In this document: piece by piece, positions 25,270 through 36,053 of the stretch | How positions within the stretch are numbered: the first letter of the stretch is position 1 | Layout: every line of letters starts with the position of its first letter | Source: Rhizobium sp. J15 | Lineage (GTDB): Bacteria; Pseudomonadota; Alphaproteobacteria; Rhizobiales; Rhizobiaceae | DNA length: 64,000 bases | Direction: 5' to 3' | NCBI RefSeq assembly: GCF_002531825.1 | Contig: NZ_NWSX01000015.1 | Span: 1-64,000, forward strand | Notes under the pieces: generated by a model | Database searches by the model: none | The model's input: only the letters and a program-made list of their open reading frames with translations | Told to the model about the DNA's origin: nothing | Position numbers and translations under genes: made by a program

Positions 25270-25337
25270 ACTCCAGGCGATCCCGCGCACCTGAAAAAGG
25301 CGCGCGGCGTTCTGGGAATGTCGGGGAGGAGTGAGGA

Positions 25338-26699
25338 ATGGACCAGACATCGATCCAGCCTGCCGAGGCTGAGGCCGCGACGGCAAACAGGCCGAAATAC
25401 ATGCCGGGCTTTGGCAACGACTTCGAAACGGAATCGCTGCCGGGCGCCTTGCCGCAAGGCCAGAACAGCCCGCAGAAATGCAATTACGGCCTTTATGCCG
25501 AGCAGCTTTCCGGCTCGCCCTTCACCGCGCCACGCGGGACGAATGAACGGTCCTGGCTTTACCGTATCCGCCCGAGCGTGCGCCACACGGGCCGCTTCTC
25601 CAACGCCTCCTATCCGCACTGGAAAACCGCTCCCTGCCTTGACGAGCATTCGCTTCCCCTGGGTCAGCTTCGCTGGAATCCCGTGCCCGCGCCCGCGGAG
25701 AAGCTGACGTTCCTTCAGGGCGTGCGGACCATGACGACGGCGGGCGATGTCACCACCCAGGTGGGCATGTCGGCCCATGCCTATGTCTTCAACGAAGACA
25801 TGGTCGACGACTACTTCTTCAACGCCGACGGCGAACTGCTGATCGTGCCGCAGCTTGGCGCCATCCGGGTGTTCACCGAAATGGGCATCATGGATGTCGA
25901 GCCGCTGGAAATATGCCTCATCCCCCGCGGCATGATGATCAAGATCCTGCGCATCGGCGAGCAGCCGGTCTGGCGCGGCTATATATGCGAGAACTATGGC
26001 GCGAAATTCACGCTGCCGGATCGTGGCCCCATCGGCGCCAACTGCCTGGCGAATCCGCGCGATTTCAAGACGCCTGTCGCCGCCTTCGAGGACAAGGAGA
26101 AGCCCTGCCGCGTCCATGTGAAGTGGTGCGGGAAATTCTATGTCACCGATATCGGCCACTCGCCCCTTGATGTGGTCGCCTGGCACGGCAACTATGCCCC
26201 GTACAAATACGACCTCAGGACATTTTCTCCTGTCGGCGCGATCAGCTTCGATCATCCCGATCCGTCGATCTTCTCGGTGCTGACCGCCCCGACCGAAGAT
26301 GCCGGTACGGCGAATGTCGATTTCGTGATCTTTCCGCCGCGCTGGCTGGTGGCCGAGCACACGTTCCGCCCGCCCTGGTACCACCGCAACATCATGAGCG
26401 AATTCATGGGCCTGATCCATGGGCAGTATGACGCCAAAGAGGAGGGCTTCGTGCCCGGCGGCATGAGCCTGCATAACATGATGCTTGCCCACGGGCCGGA
26501 CGCGCTCGCCTTCGAAAAGGCATCCAATAGCGAGCTCAAGCCGGTGAAGCTGGACAACACCATGGCCTTCATGTTCGAGACCCGATACCCGCAGCAACTG
26601 ACGAAATATGCCGCCGAGCTCGAAACGCTGCAGGATGATTATCTCAAATGCTGGGACGGCCTGGAACGCAAGTTCGACGGAACCCCCGGTATCAAGTGA
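25338..26699 (+). CDS. hmgA: Homogentisate 1,2-dioxygenase
   Basis: A 453-residue cupin-type iron dioxygenase that opens the homogentisate ring to maleylacetoacetate. The iron-binding C-terminal region is present: [34 protein letters not shown] and [18 protein letters not shown]. The N-terminus has [18 protein letters not shown] and [12 protein letters not shown], also typical. It is the second gene of the pathway, 68 bp after hppD. Confidence 0.96.
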   Translation: MDQTSIQPAEAEAATANRPKYMPGFGNDFETESLPGALPQGQNSPQKCNYGLYAEQLSGSPFTAPRGTNERSWLYRIRPSVRHTGRFSNASYPHWKTAPCLDEHSLPLGQLRWNPVPAPAEKLTFLQGVRTMTTAGDVTTQVGMSAHAYVFNEDMVDDYFFNADGELLIVPQLGAIRVFTEMGIMDVEPLEICLIPRGMMIKILRIGEQPVWRGYICENYGAKFTLPDRGPIGANCLANPRDFKTPVAAFEDKEKPCRVHVKWCGKFYVTDIGHSPLDVVAWHGNYAPYKYDLRTFSPVGAISFDHPDPSIFSVLTAPTEDAGTANVDFVIFPPRWLVAEHTFRPPWYHRNIMSEFMGLIHGQYDAKEEGFVPGGMSLHNMMLAHGPDALAFEKASNSELKPVKLDNTMAFMFETRYPQQLTKYAAELETLQDDYLKCWDGLERKFDGTPGIK

Positions 26700-26715
26700 A
26701 GGTCGGGGACCGGAT

Positions 26716-27741
26716 ATGAAGCTCGCAACGCTGAAGGACTCCACCAGGGACGGCCGGCTCGTCGTCGTCTCCCGCGATCTCACCCGCTGCTCCGAGGTCG
26801 GTCATATCGCCCGCACCCTGCAGGCGGCGCTCGATGACTGGAAGCATGTGGCGCCACGGCTTGCGGAGGTTGCCGAGGGCATCGAGACCGGCGCCCAGCC
26901 GACGATCCGCTTTCACGAACACGACGCCGCATCGCCTTTGCCGCGCGCCTATCAATGGGCCGACGGTTCGGCCTACGTCAATCACGTCGAACTGGTGCGC
27001 AAGGCGAGGGGTGCCGAGATGCCGGCGACCTTCTGGACCGATCCGCTGATGTATCAGGGCGGTTCGGACGGTTTCCTCGCGCCGCGCGATCCGATCCCTG
27101 CTGCCGACGAGGCCTATGGGATCGACATGGAAGGCGAGGTCGCCGTCATCACCGGCGATGTTGCGATGGGGGCCGGCCCGCAAGCCGCCCGTAGCTCGAT
27201 CCGCCTGGTGATGCTCGTCAACGACGTCTCGCTGCGCGGCCTGATACCGGATGAACTGGCCAAGGGTTTCGGCTTCTTCCAGTCCAAGCCTGCCTCGGCC
27301 TTTTCTCCCGTCGCGGTGACGCCGGACGAGCTGGGAGACGCCTGGGATGGCGCCAAGCTGCATCTGCCGCTGCTTGTCAGCCTGAACGGCAAGCCGTTCG
27401 GCAAGGCGAACGCCGGCATCGACATGACCTTCGATTTCGGCCGGCTGATCGCCCATGCCGCCAAAACCCGCAACCTCGTGGCCGGAACGATCATCGGCTC
27501 GGGGACGGTGTCCAACAAGCGCGACGGCGGGGCGGGCAGGCCGGTCGAAGACGGCGGCGACGGCTATTCCTGCATCGCCGAGATGCGCATGATCGAGACC
27601 ATCGAAACCGGTTCGCCGAAGACACCGTTCATGCGGTTCGGCGATCAGGTCCGCATCGAGATGAAGGATCACGCCGGCCATTCGATCTTCGGCGCGATCG
27701 AGCAGACCGTGGAACGATATGGAGGAGCCGAGCCGCAATGA
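26716..27741 (+). CDS. fahA: Fumarylacetoacetate hydrolase
   Basis: A 341-residue hydrolase that splits fumarylacetoacetate to fumarate and acetoacetate. The metal-binding and catalytic region is visible in EAYGIDMEGEVAVITGDV and VNDVSLRGLIP, with IGSGTVSN further on. The start is ATG 26716 (MKLATLKDST), 16 bp after hmgA. It overlaps maiA by 4 bases (ATGA), so the two are translationally coupled. Confidence 0.92.
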   Translation: MKLATLKDSTRDGRLVVVSRDLTRCSEVGHIARTLQAALDDWKHVAPRLAEVAEGIETGAQPTIRFHEHDAASPLPRAYQWADGSAYVNHVELVRKARGAEMPATFWTDPLMYQGGSDGFLAPRDPIPAADEAYGIDMEGEVAVITGDVAMGAGPQAARSSIRLVMLVNDVSLRGLIPDELAKGFGFFQSKPASAFSPVAVTPDELGDAWDGAKLHLPLLVSLNGKPFGKANAGIDMTFDFGRLIAHAAKTRNLVAGTIIGSGTVSNKRDGGAGRPVEDGGDGYSCIAEMRMIETIETGSPKTPFMRFGDQVRIEMKDHAGHSIFGAIEQTVERYGGAEPQ

Positions 27742-28400
27742 GCGAGGTCGTTCTCTACGACTACTGGCGATCGTCGGCGAGCTATCGCGTCCGCATCGCC
27801 CTCAACATTCTCGGCATCGAGCATAGAACCGTGCCGGTCAATCTGCTGGAGGGGGCACACAGGAAGCCGGACTATCTGGCCCTCAACCCGCAGGGCCTCG
27901 TGCCGACTTTAGTGATCGACGGGCAGGTTCTGACGCAGTCGCTGGCAATCATCGAATATCTCGCCGAGCTTTGGCCGGAATCCGGATTGCTGCCGGCGGA
28001 TATCGCCGGTCGCCAGAAAGCCCGCGCCCTCGCATATGCCGTCGCCATGGACATCCATCCGATCTGCAACATGCATGTCGTCGCCCATCTCACGACCATG
28101 ACCGGGAAGGCCGACGCCCGCGAGGAATGGATGAAACACTTCATCGGGGCCGGGCTCGGGAAACTGGAGACCATGATCGGCGAAGACGGCGGAGAATTCA
28201 GCTATGGCGACCGGCCGACGATGGCGGACCTCTGCCTGATCCCGCAAGTCTACAACGCCCGCCGCTGGGGCGTCGATCTCACGGATTTCAAGCGCATCGT
28301 CGAGATCGACGCCCGATGCGCCGAACTGCCGGCCTTCCAGGCCGCCCATCCCGACCGCGTCGCCGAAGCTTCATCGCCGGCGCGCACCATACCAGGCTGA
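27738..28400 (+). CDS. maiA: Maleylacetoacetate isomerase (zeta-class glutathione transferase)
   Basis: A 220-residue enzyme that isomerises maleylacetoacetate to fumarylacetoacetate with glutathione. The zeta-class active-site motif SSASYRVRIALN (about 12-23), the thioredoxin-like fold with LNPQGLVPTLVIDGQVLTQS, and the all-helical C-terminal domain are present. Overlapping start with the end of fahA. It completes the phenylalanine-to-fumarate/acetoacetate route. Confidence 0.95.
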   Translation: MSEVVLYDYWRSSASYRVRIALNILGIEHRTVPVNLLEGAHRKPDYLALNPQGLVPTLVIDGQVLTQSLAIIEYLAELWPESGLLPADIAGRQKARALAYAVAMDIHPICNMHVVAHLTTMTGKADAREEWMKHFIGAGLGKLETMIGEDGGEFSYGDRPTMADLCLIPQVYNARRWGVDLTDFKRIVEIDARCAELPAFQAAHPDRVAEASSPARTIPG

Positions 28401-28421
28401 GGTCGCGGGCCGGCTGCAAGA

Positions 28422-28892
28422 CTAGGCATCCCGCCATGAAGAGAATATCGCAGCCTGACCCAACCGCTGCCCGCTTTCATCGATCAACTGCCAGACGGTC
28501 ACGTCCTCAATCCAGAAACGCCGCCCCGATTTCGCAATCCTGATACCGCGCCCATTCTCGACAAACCCATCGCGCGTGACGGCATCCAGCAGCCGCTGCC
28601 GCTCGGCGCGATCAGGCTGCTCGGCCGAAAACCGCGAAGGCAGCGCGATGAACTCATCCCAACTATATTCGAAGCAGGCCTGCGCGGTCCGGTTTGCATA
28701 GATGAAGCGCGGGTCGGGCTCGGTGTTGTGGGCGAGGACCACGAAGGGAGCGTCGTTGTAAAGCCAGTCTGGGCCTTGGCCGTCGCCGACGAGAGGGCGG
28801 CGGACGAGGCGGGCGTAGCTTCCGGCGAGGAGGGAGAAGAAATCGGGATCGAGTTTCAGATCGAGGGAGGGAGTGTCATAGGCAAAAGTCAC
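28422..28892 (-). CDS. MEKHLA (PAS-like) domain protein
   Basis: A 156-residue protein matching the stand-alone MEKHLA family: VLAHNTEPDPRFIYANRTAQACFEYSWDEFIALPSR is the PAS-like core, and the C-terminus has GRRFWIEDVTVWQLIDESG. MEKHLA was named from plant HD-ZIP III proteins; the bacterial stand-alone proteins have no proven function and may bind a small ligand or redox cofactor. Converges with maiA. Confidence 0.82.
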   Translation of the reverse strand: MTFAYDTPSLDLKLDPDFFSLLAGSYARLVRRPLVGDGQGPDWLYNDAPFVVLAHNTEPDPRFIYANRTAQACFEYSWDEFIALPSRFSAEQPDRAERQRLLDAVTRDGFVENGRGIRIAKSGRRFWIEDVTVWQLIDESGQRLGQAAIFSSWRDA

Positions 28893-29284
28893 GAAGTGCC
28901 TCGTCAGTCAAATGCATCGATGCACGCGACATAGCCGATATCATTGCACAGAATTAGATGGCCGCCGCCGCTGGTGCGTCTCTCGAACGGGCAACAGCGA
29001 TCGAGCTCCCATTTCCGGAATGGGCCGAAACTGGTCATCGATGGTACTGCTAGATAATCCCAGAATTCCTGATAGTCGGAAGGGGCGTGTGCGACGGACC
29101 AAGCAACGCCGCCATCTCTTCCCCATGTTTGAACCGACTGCGCCCTGAATGGTCTACTGACCTCGGCGCTTGTTATTTCCCGGGCACTGGAAAGTGTCCG
29201 GGACCGTGACTACATGGCGTTGGCCAGTTTTAGAGGTGTTTGGCCAGAATTAGCTTCGATTTCTCAGTTACCTGCAGGGTCGGC
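28893..29284. other. Gene-poor stretch with remnant-like sequence
   Basis: No gene with a start codon and ribosome-binding site is supported. On the minus strand a frame of about 100 codons without a start runs from about 29206 to 28914 and reads as protein-like (GGVAWSVAHAPSDYQEFWD and following), so it may be the broken 3' end of a gene. At 29219-29253 two imperfect copies of TTGGCCAG-TTTTAG stand 20 bases apart, reminiscent of insertion-sequence termini. Confidence 0.35.
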
Positions 29285-32200
29285 TCAGCTGCACCCGCTC
29301 GTAGCACCACACGTGTCGCACTTCTCGCAAGTGCCGTTCCGCACCATCGTGAAGTTCTGGCACTCCGAGCACATGTTGCCCGTATACCCCTGCATGATCG
29401 AGCGCTGGCGGCGTTCGGCTTCCATCTTCTTGGCTTCCGTCTTGGCGGAGGCGGCGTCGGCTGCGGCCTTGTCGGAGAAGAGGGCGGTCGCGTCGCTGGT
29501 GATTTCTTCGGTCACCTCTTCGGCGATCTCTTCCGCCAATTCCTTGGCGCGCTCCTCGTAATCGCGCTTGAAGGCGACGATTTCGGAGGTGGAGATGGCA
29601 ACTGTCGGCTCCAGCTTGCGGGCAGCGCTTCCGGCAAAGGCGGTCACGGTGCCGGTGGAGGCGGCGCGGGCAGGGGCCGCGGTGGCCGCACCCTTGGGTT
29701 CGCCCGCCTGGCGCTCGCTGCCTGTGCCGGAAACCAGCGTCGGCTTGTAGCCGCGGGTCCAGCCGGTGGAGAGCAGGTTGGTCTTGCCTTCCTGAATGCC
29801 CTTGCCGAGTGCCGTGTTCGAGAAATCCGACGTATCGACATGCGCGAGGTCGTGACGGCCAAGATAGGAGACGGCGAGTTCGCGGAAGACATAGTCGAGG
29901 ATCGAGGTGGCGTTCTTGATGGCATCGTTGCCGATGACCATGCCGGCCGGCTCGAACTTGGTGAAGGTGAAGGCCTCGACATATTCTTCGAGCGGCACGC
30001 CATATTGCAGGCCGAGCGAGATGGCGATGGCGAAATTGTTCATCATCGCGCGGAAGGCAGCGCCTTCCTTGTGCATATCGATGAAGATCTCGCCGAGGCG
30101 GCCGTCGCCGAATTCGCCGGTGCGGAGATACACCTTGTGCCCGCCGACGGCGGCCTTCTGGGTATAGCCCTGGCGGCGGTTCGGCAGCTTTTCGCGTTCG
30201 CGCGAAACGCGTTCGATCACCCGTTCGATGATCTTCTCGGTGATGGTGACGGCCTGGGCGGCGACGGGGGCCTGCAGCAGTTCCTCCAGCGCATCCTCGT
30301 CGCTCTCATCCTCGATCAGCGAGGCGTTGAGCGGCTGCGACAGCTTCGAGCCGTCGCGGTAGAGAGCATTGGCCTTCAGGCCGAGCTTCCAGGAGAGCAT
30401 GTAGGCGTTCTTGCAATCCTCGACGGTCGCCTCGTTCGGCATGTTGATCGTCTTGGAAATCGCGCCCGAGATGAAGGGCTGGGCAGCCGCCATCATGCGG
30501 ATATGGCTTTCGACCGAGAGGTAGCGCTTGCCGATCTTGCCGCACGGGTTGGCGCAATCGAAGACCGGCAGATGCTCGGCCTTCAGGAAGGGGGCGCCTT
30601 CCAGCGTCATCGCACCGCAGACATGGATGTTGGCGGCTTCGATGTCCTTCTTCGAGAAGCCGATATGGTCGAGCAGGCTGAAGCTCATGTCGGAGAGCTG
30701 TTCGTCGGAAACCTTCAGCGTCTCCTTCAGGAAGTCGGCGCCGAGCGTCCACTGGTTGAAGACGAACTTGATATCGAAGGCGCTCTTCAGCGCGGCGTTG
30801 ACGGCTTCCACCTTTTCGTCGGTGAAGCCCTTGGCCTTCAGCGTCGACGGGTTGATCGCCGGCGCCTGGTTCAGGTTGCCATGACCGACGGCATAGGCTT
30901 CGATCTCGGCGATCTGGCTTTCCGAATAACCGAGGGTGCGCAGCGCTTCCGGCACGGCGCGGTTGATGATCTTGAAGTAGCCACCGCCGGCGAGCTTCTT
31001 GAACTTGACGAGGGCGAAGTCCGGCTCGATGCCGGTCGTATCGCAATCCATGACGAGACCGATCGTGCCGGTCGGCGCGATGACCGAGACCTGAGCATTG
31101 CGGTAGCCGTGCTTTTCGCCGAGTTCCAACGCCTTGTCCCAGGCCGACTTGGCATGGGCGGCGAGATCCTGGTCCGGGTTTTCCGAATGGATCAGCGCGA
31201 CTGGGTCGATCGACAGCGCCTCATAGCCGGAGGTTTCGCCGTAAGCGGCGCGGCGATGGTTGCGGATGACCCGCAGCATGCTTTCGCGGTTCGGCGCGAA
31301 GTTCGGGAAGGGGCCGAGTTCGCCGGCGATTTCGGCCGAGGTCGCATAGCAGATGCCGGTCATGATTGCCGTCAGCGAACCGGCAATGGCGCGGGCCTCT
31401 GCCGAGTCATAGGGAATGCCCGACGACATCAGCAGGCCGCCGATATTGGCGTAGCCGAGGCCGAGCGTGCGGTATTCGTAGGAGAGTTCGGCAATGCGCT
31501 TCGACGGGAACTGCGCCATCATGACCGAGATTTCGAGCACGACGGTCCACAGGCGAACGGCATGTTCGTAGTCGCCGATGTTGATGCGCTTGGTGGCCTT
31601 GTCCTTGAACTGCAGGAGGTTCAGCGAGGCAAGGTTGCAGGCCGTGTCGTCGAGGAACATGTATTCCGAGCACGGGTTCGAGCCGCGGATCGGGCCGCCG
31701 GCCGGCGACGTGTGCCAGTCGTTCATCGTCGTGTTGAAGTGGATGCCCGGATCGGCCGAGGCCCAGGCGGCATAGGAAATCGTTTCCCAGAGGTCGCGCG
31801 CCTTCAGCGTCTTCATGACCTTGCCGTCCTTGCGGGCGGTCAGCTTCCATTCGCCGTCATTTTCGACGGCGCGCAGGAAGTCGTCCTTGATCGAGACGGA
31901 GTTGTTGGAGTTCTGGCCGGAGACCGTGAGGTAGGCTTCCGAATCCCAATCCGTATCGTAGGTCTTGAATTCGAGATCCTTGTAGCCCTGGCGGGCGAAC
32001 TGGATGACGCGCTGGACGTAATTTTCCGGAACCTGGTCCTTCTTGGCAGCGCGGATTTCGCGCTTCAGGGCAGGGTTCTTGGCCGGGTCGAAGCAATCGC
32101 CGTTATCGCCTTCGCAATTGAAGCAGGCCTTCATGATTGCCTTCAGGTGCCGGGCGACGATCTTCGAGCCGGTGACGAGGGCGGCAACCTTCTGCTCTTC

Positions 32201-33097
32201 CTTGACCTTCCAGTTGATGTATTCCTCGATATCGGGATGGTCGATGTCGACGACCACCATCTTGGCGGCGCGGCGCGTCGTGCCGCCGGATTTGATGGCG
32301 CCGGCGGCGCGGTCGCCGATCTTCAGGAAGCTCATCAGGCCGGAGGAGCGACCGCCGCCGGAAAGCTTTTCGCCTTCGCCGCGCAGCATGGAGAAGTTGG
32401 AGCCGGTGCCGGAGCCGTATTTGAAGAGGCGCGCTTCACGCACCCAGAGATCCATGATGCCGCCTTCGTTGACGAGGTCGTCTTCGACGGACTGGATGAA
32501 GCAGGCATGCGGCTGCGGATGTTCGTAGGCCGACTTGGACTTGGTCAGCTTGCCGGTGAAGGGATCGACGTAGAAATGGCCTTGGCCGGGGCCGTCGATG
32601 CCATAGGCCCAGTGCAGGCCGGTGTTGAACCACTGCGGCGAGTTCGGGGCGACGCGCTGGGTGGCGAGCATATAGGCAAGCTCGTCCTTGAAGGCGGCAG
32701 CATCTTCCTCGGAAGAGAAATAGCCGCCCTTCCAGCCCCAATAGGTCCAGGTGCCGGCGAGACGGTCGAAAACCTGGCGCGCATCGATCTCGGAGCCGGT
32801 CTGCTCCTCCTTCGGCAGGTTCTTCAGCGCTGCATCGTCGGGAACGGAGCGCCACAGGAAGGAAGGAACGTCGTTTTCCTCGACCTTCTTCAGCCGGGTG
32901 GGAACGCCGGCCTTGCGGAAATACTTCTGCGCCAGAACGTCGGTGGCGACCTGGGAGAACTGCGCGGGAACATCGATATTCTCGAGGCGGAAAACGATCG
33001 ACCCGTCAGGGTTCTTGATCTCGCTCGTCGCCTTGCGGAATTCTATATCCGCATAGGCGCCTTGGCCGGCCTTCGTGAAACGACGTTCGATGCGCAT
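29285..33097 (-). CDS. nrdJ: Vitamin B12-dependent (class II) ribonucleotide reductase
   Basis: A 1270-residue adenosylcobalamin-dependent enzyme that makes deoxyribonucleotides. Visible: substrate-site segments around [25 protein letters not shown] residues (about 497-517, the catalytic cysteine region), [20 protein letters not shown] and [13 protein letters not shown] stretches. The extreme C-terminus has a cysteine-rich, zinc-type tail ([25 protein letters not shown]) that probably shuttles reducing power. Start at 33097 (MRIERRF), as in family members; an upstream in-frame extension to 33163 lacks a ribosome-binding site. Candidate NrdR boxes lie upstream. Confidence 0.95.
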   Translation of the reverse strand: MRIERRFTKAGQGAYADIEFRKATSEIKNPDGSIVFRLENIDVPAQFSQVATDVLAQKYFRKAGVPTRLKKVEENDVPSFLWRSVPDDAALKNLPKEEQTGSEIDARQVFDRLAGTWTYWGWKGGYFSSEEDAAAFKDELAYMLATQRVAPNSPQWFNTGLHWAYGIDGPGQGHFYVDPFTGKLTKSKSAYEHPQPHACFIQSVEDDLVNEGGIMDLWVREARLFKYGSGTGSNFSMLRGEGEKLSGGGRSSGLMSFLKIGDRAAGAIKSGGTTRRAAKMVVVDIDHPDIEEYINWKVKEEQKVAALVTGSKIVARHLKAIMKACFNCEGDNGDCFDPAKNPALKREIRAAKKDQVPENYVQRVIQFARQGYKDLEFKTYDTDWDSEAYLTVSGQNSNNSVSIKDDFLRAVENDGEWKLTARKDGKVMKTLKARDLWETISYAAWASADPGIHFNTTMNDWHTSPAGGPIRGSNPCSEYMFLDDTACNLASLNLLQFKDKATKRINIGDYEHAVRLWTVVLEISVMMAQFPSKRIAELSYEYRTLGLGYANIGGLLMSSGIPYDSAEARAIAGSLTAIMTGICYATSAEIAGELGPFPNFAPNRESMLRVIRNHRRAAYGETSGYEALSIDPVALIHSENPDQDLAAHAKSAWDKALELGEKHGYRNAQVSVIAPTGTIGLVMDCDTTGIEPDFALVKFKKLAGGGYFKIINRAVPEALRTLGYSESQIAEIEAYAVGHGNLNQAPAINPSTLKAKGFTDEKVEAVNAALKSAFDIKFVFNQWTLGADFLKETLKVSDEQLSDMSFSLLDHIGFSKKDIEAANIHVCGAMTLEGAPFLKAEHLPVFDCANPCGKIGKRYLSVESHIRMMAAAQPFISGAISKTINMPNEATVEDCKNAYMLSWKLGLKANALYRDGSKLSQPLNASLIEDESDEDALEELLQAPVAAQAVTITEKIIERVIERVSREREKLPNRRQGYTQKAAVGGHKVYLRTGEFGDGRLGEIFIDMHKEGAAFRAMMNNFAIAISLGLQYGVPLEEYVEAFTFTKFEPAGMVIGNDAIKNATSILDYVFRELAVSYLGRHDLAHVDTSDFSNTALGKGIQEGKTNLLSTGWTRGYKPTLVSGTGSERQAGEPKGAATAAPARAASTGTVTAFAGSAARKLEPTVAISTSEIVAFKRDYEERAKELAEEIAEEVTEEITSDATALFSDKAAADAASAKTEAKKMEAERRQRSIMQGYTGNMCSECQNFTMVRNGTCEKCDTCGATSGCS

Positions 33098-33229
33098 AGT
33101 CTTGACCTCGCGTTGGCGCCCGGTCCCCGCGACCTCAAGCGCAAATTTCCTATCCGGCGGCACATTGTCGTCGTGCAGCCAGCCTCGTTTCCGTATTGTG
33201 ACAGGGGTGTCATCCGGAGAGATGTCTTC

Positions 33230-33270
33230 CTGTATCTTGTGGTGATGGTGGCTGCAAACGCTAAATATAG
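33230..33270 (-). promoter_or_regulatory. Pair of NrdR-box candidates upstream of nrdJ
   Basis: CTGTATCTTG (33230-33239) and CTAAATATAG (33261-33270) each resemble the NrdR core CWATATATWG, with two and one mismatches, and start 31 bases apart, the spacing usual for paired NrdR boxes. They lie 133-173 bases upstream of the nrdJ start. NrdR represses ribonucleotide reductase genes when dATP is abundant. Confidence 0.5.
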
Positions 33271-33501
33271 TATTAACAGCTTATTATCGCCAGTCCCGAC
33301 GCCGCTTTTTTTGGAGGCCGAAAACCGCGCAAAAATCCTGGCGGGTCTGAACCGTTCCCGGTGCACAACCCTGGTTCTGCGTCTTGTTTTTCAAAGGGAA
33401 CCGGGCTCGTTACCTCCGGTCCTGTCGCCGCCGCAACATCAGTAACAATAAAGTTTGAAACAGGTGATTCCGTCAAGGGCTGGCTCTTAACTGAATGCTA
33501 A

Positions 33502-33517
33502 CCACAACATATTGTGG
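33502..33517. promoter_or_regulatory. Isolated NrdR-like palindrome
   Basis: CCACAACATATTGTGG is an almost perfect palindrome whose core CAACATATTG differs from CWATATATWG at one base. It stands alone about 405 bases from nrdJ, with no partner at 31 bases. Between it and the nrdJ start no gene is seen, so 33098-33687 is a long non-coding region. Confidence 0.4.
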
Positions 33518-33687
33518 ATGCGCCTGTGGAGATTGGGGAAAGCCGGGGAGTGCTGAAATTACAAGGGCTTGCAGGTGTTGCCGGCTAAGAAAAACGGCGC
33601 AAGGGCAAAAAAGCGTCTTGCGGCAAATCTTGTGATGGCATTTTCGGTGCAAATGCGCATGGCGATTCGCCCGGCATCAAACCCCGT

Positions 33688-34278
33688 TCAGAGCGCATCG
33701 ATGGCGATGGTGACGGTCGCCACGCCGATCGGCCGGTCCTTGTCGTCGAGGACGACGAAGCTCGCCTGAGTTTCGAGCATCTGGGTGCTCTCGTTGCGTT
33801 CCGCCCGGTCGATGAAGATCTCGCGGGAGCCCTTGGCGAAGGTTTTTAGATATTTTTCCTCATCGCCCTGCCAATAATCGGCGGTGATGGTGCTCTGCCC
33901 GACATTCAGCCCATGATTGTCGGTGACGAAAAATTCGACGATCGCCCCCTGCGAGGCGTCCTGCTTGGATTTCAGATAATGCGAGACCGATTTGTCGAGC
34001 AGCAGCTTGACCATATGCAGGTGGGGTTTTCCGATCTCGGACCGGTAAGCCTCGTCGAGCACCCGCATATCCATTTCGCTGACATTGCCGAATTCCGCGT
34101 TCTGCTCGGCAATGGCATTCAGCACCAGCGGCGTTTCGACGATCGGCCTTACCCTTCGTTCGACATAGTCGCGCACGAGGGGCACATAGGCAGGCTCGGC
34201 GCGAACAGGGGTCAGCGGAAAAAGATATGCCGCCAGCCCGACGACCAAACCCGCTCTCAGATGCCCCCACCGCGCCAT
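33688..34278 (-). CDS. Exported sensor-like protein (single-domain Cache/PAS-like)
   Basis: A 196-residue protein starting MARWGHLRAGLVVGL at 34278 after GAGGAAG; it has a signal peptide ending near VRAEP. The mature part, with YVERRVRPIVETPLVLNAIAEQN, VSEMDMRVLDEAYR and FVTDNHGLNVGQSTITADYWQGDEEKY, resembles the single Cache sensory fold seen in periplasmic ligand-binding proteins. No transmitter domain is attached. The C-terminus FVVLDDKDRPIGVATVTI fits this fold. Ligand unknown. Confidence 0.72.
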   Translation of the reverse strand: MARWGHLRAGLVVGLAAYLFPLTPVRAEPAYVPLVRDYVERRVRPIVETPLVLNAIAEQNAEFGNVSEMDMRVLDEAYRSEIGKPHLHMVKLLLDKSVSHYLKSKQDASQGAIVEFFVTDNHGLNVGQSTITADYWQGDEEKYLKTFAKGSREIFIDRAERNESTQMLETQASFVVLDDKDRPIGVATVTIAIDAL

Positions 34279-34469
34279 CTTGCTTCCTCGTACCATATTT
34301 CCGACTGCACCTTTTAGGCGCAACCTGACACGATTCTCACCTCGCCCAAGTCTATGAGCATAAAATAAAATAGATGGGCAAAAGCCGATAGCGGAATCGG
34401 GAGATCCCGCTGACAAAATCTGGAACAATTTCAAGTGGTAAATGCAAGGGGCACGCGCCGGCGTGGCGG

Positions 34470-34964
34470 TCAGCGTGCGCCCTTGGCGATCGGCTCCTGA
34501 TAGGTAAAGCCCATATCCCAGGGGAAGTAGATCCAGGTATCCTGGCTCACCTCGGTCACGAAGGTGTCGACGGTCGGCACGCCTTTCGGCTTGGCGTAGA
34601 CGCAGGCGAAATGCGCCTTCGGCAGCATGCCGCGCACCTGTGCCGCGGTCTTGCCGGTATCCGTCAGGTCGTCGATGACGAGCACGCCTTCGCCGTCATT
34701 TTCCGTCAGTTCGGGCGCGATGCCCTTGAGCAGCACCATGTCGCCCTGGTTCACATAGTCATGATAGGAGGCGACGCAGACGGTCTCGATCAGCCGGATG
34801 TTCAGTTCGCGTGAAATGATCGCCGCCGGAACGAGGCCGCCGCGGGTGATGCAGACGATCGCCTTGAAGGTCTGCCCGAGGCCGGCAAGGCGCCAGGCAA
34901 GCGCACGAGCATCGCGGTGGAACTGATCCCAGGAAACGGGAAAGGCTTTATCGGGAAGGGACAT
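34470..34964 (-). CDS. gpt: Xanthine phosphoribosyltransferase
   Basis: A 164-residue purine salvage enzyme that uses PRPP to convert xanthine and guanine to XMP and GMP. The PRPP loop is [19 protein letters not shown] (about 91-109), and the order of [28 protein letters not shown] and [14 protein letters not shown] follows the E. coli Gpt pattern. Start at 34964 (MSLPDKAF) by comparison with that protein and by GGAGC upstream. Confidence 0.93.
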   Translation of the reverse strand: MSLPDKAFPVSWDQFHRDARALAWRLAGLGQTFKAIVCITRGGLVPAAIISRELNIRLIETVCVASYHDYVNQGDMVLLKGIAPELTENDGEGVLVIDDLTDTGKTAAQVRGMLPKAHFACVYAKPKGVPTVDTFVTEVSQDTWIYFPWDMGFTYQEPIAKGAR

Positions 34965-35170
34965 CGGGCTGCTCCGCGGCATGATAGAGACGACACGCCG
35001 TTTGCCGGCGACCGGACGGGCTTGACGCGGCGATCGGCAGAACGAGAAACGCGCGAACTGCAACTGCGCGAGATCGCGAGCTGCTACTGCGCGAGACGTG
35101 GCCGAGGCTCGAAGCCGTCATCGGTCGCTGCAATTAGCGGAATTTGCCGGCAAAAGGCAAGAGCGACAGG

Positions 35171-35986
35171 CTACCGCGACAACAGGGTCAGCGCCGTCAT
35201 CGAATGCAGCACGGTCTTCGTCGTGCCGCCGAAGATCGTCTGCCAGAGCCAGGAATGCGTATAGGCGCCCATGACGAGAAGATCGATGCTATCGTCCGAA
35301 AGCCGGTTCTCGATAATGTCGGATGTGTGCGTCGCCTTCACGCCGTGGCGGGCAAGCGTGGCGGCGATCTCGGCGCCCGCGGTCAAAGGCGATTGCAGCG
35401 CCGTGTCGGCAGGATCGACCGAGAGGATTTCCACTTCGTCCGCCGCCTTGAGGATCGGCAGCGCGTCGAAGGTCGCGCGCGCCGCCTCCTTCGAGCCGTT
35501 CCAGGCGATCAGCACGCGCCTGATCGGCTTGGGCTGGCGGATGATATAGGGGATCATCAGCACCGGCCGGCCGGTCTCGAAGAGGAAGCTGTTGACATCG
35601 ACATGGCTGTCGGAGGGTTTGGCGGGGTCGGCCTGCGACGCGATCAGCAGATCGGCGCTGCGGGCGCTGTCGATCAGCGGCGAGGCGCCATAGCCGATCG
35701 ATGTGGCGAAGCTGCGCCACTCGGAAGAGCCGCCTGCCGCCGCCGCCTTCTCTCGAAAGATGCGCTCGACCGCGACCGTTTCACTGTGCGCCATGTCCTG
35801 CAGCGCCTGCACCGCCACGGGGTCGGGAATTTCCATCGGCGCCACCAGCGGCACGGCGGAGATGGTCTCGGCATGCAGGCCGATCACATGGGCGCCGTTT
35901 TCGGCGGCGAGGGCAAAGGCGAAATCGGCAACGGCGCTGCTATTGTCTGTCGTATCGAGAATGGCGAGAATGGTTTTGTAAGACAT
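35171..35986 (-). CDS. Universal stress protein (tandem UspA fold)
   Basis: A 271-residue protein of two UspA-like halves; the second ends DLLVMGAYTHSWLWQTIFGGTTKTVLHSM, the nucleotide-binding GX2GX9GS/T-type region. Start at 35986 (MSYKTILAIL) with GGAGA upstream. Such proteins support survival under oxygen limitation and stress. A perfect FNR/FixK-type box (36054-36067) lies 68 bases upstream of the start, so anaerobic control is likely. Confidence 0.9.
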   Translation of the reverse strand: MSYKTILAILDTTDNSSAVADFAFALAAENGAHVIGLHAETISAVPLVAPMEIPDPVAVQALQDMAHSETVAVERIFREKAAAAGGSSEWRSFATSIGYGASPLIDSARSADLLIASQADPAKPSDSHVDVNSFLFETGRPVLMIPYIIRQPKPIRRVLIAWNGSKEAARATFDALPILKAADEVEILSVDPADTALQSPLTAGAEIAATLARHGVKATHTSDIIENRLSDDSIDLLVMGAYTHSWLWQTIFGGTTKTVLHSMTALTLLSR

Positions 35987-36053
35987 ATCAATTCTCCTTG
36001 CGCTGAAATGGCTGGCGCGAGGAAAGGAATGCGCCGGACCCTTCTCCTGTTCC

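Noticed and set aside
24139..26783. Long minus-strand open frames across hppD and hmgA
   Set aside because: They mirror well-supported plus-strand enzymes and have no domain-like content or start signals.
29240..33445. A 1401-codon open frame on the plus strand opposite nrdJ
   Set aside because: It is the complement of a well-conserved, correctly motif-bearing nrdJ and arises from GC-rich third-position bias; its sequence is Gly/Arg/Val-rich filler without domains or ribosome-binding site.
33098..33687. Cobalamin riboswitch expected upstream of a B12-dependent enzyme
   Set aside because: I found no B12-box-like conserved core in the leader; NrdR-type boxes fit better.
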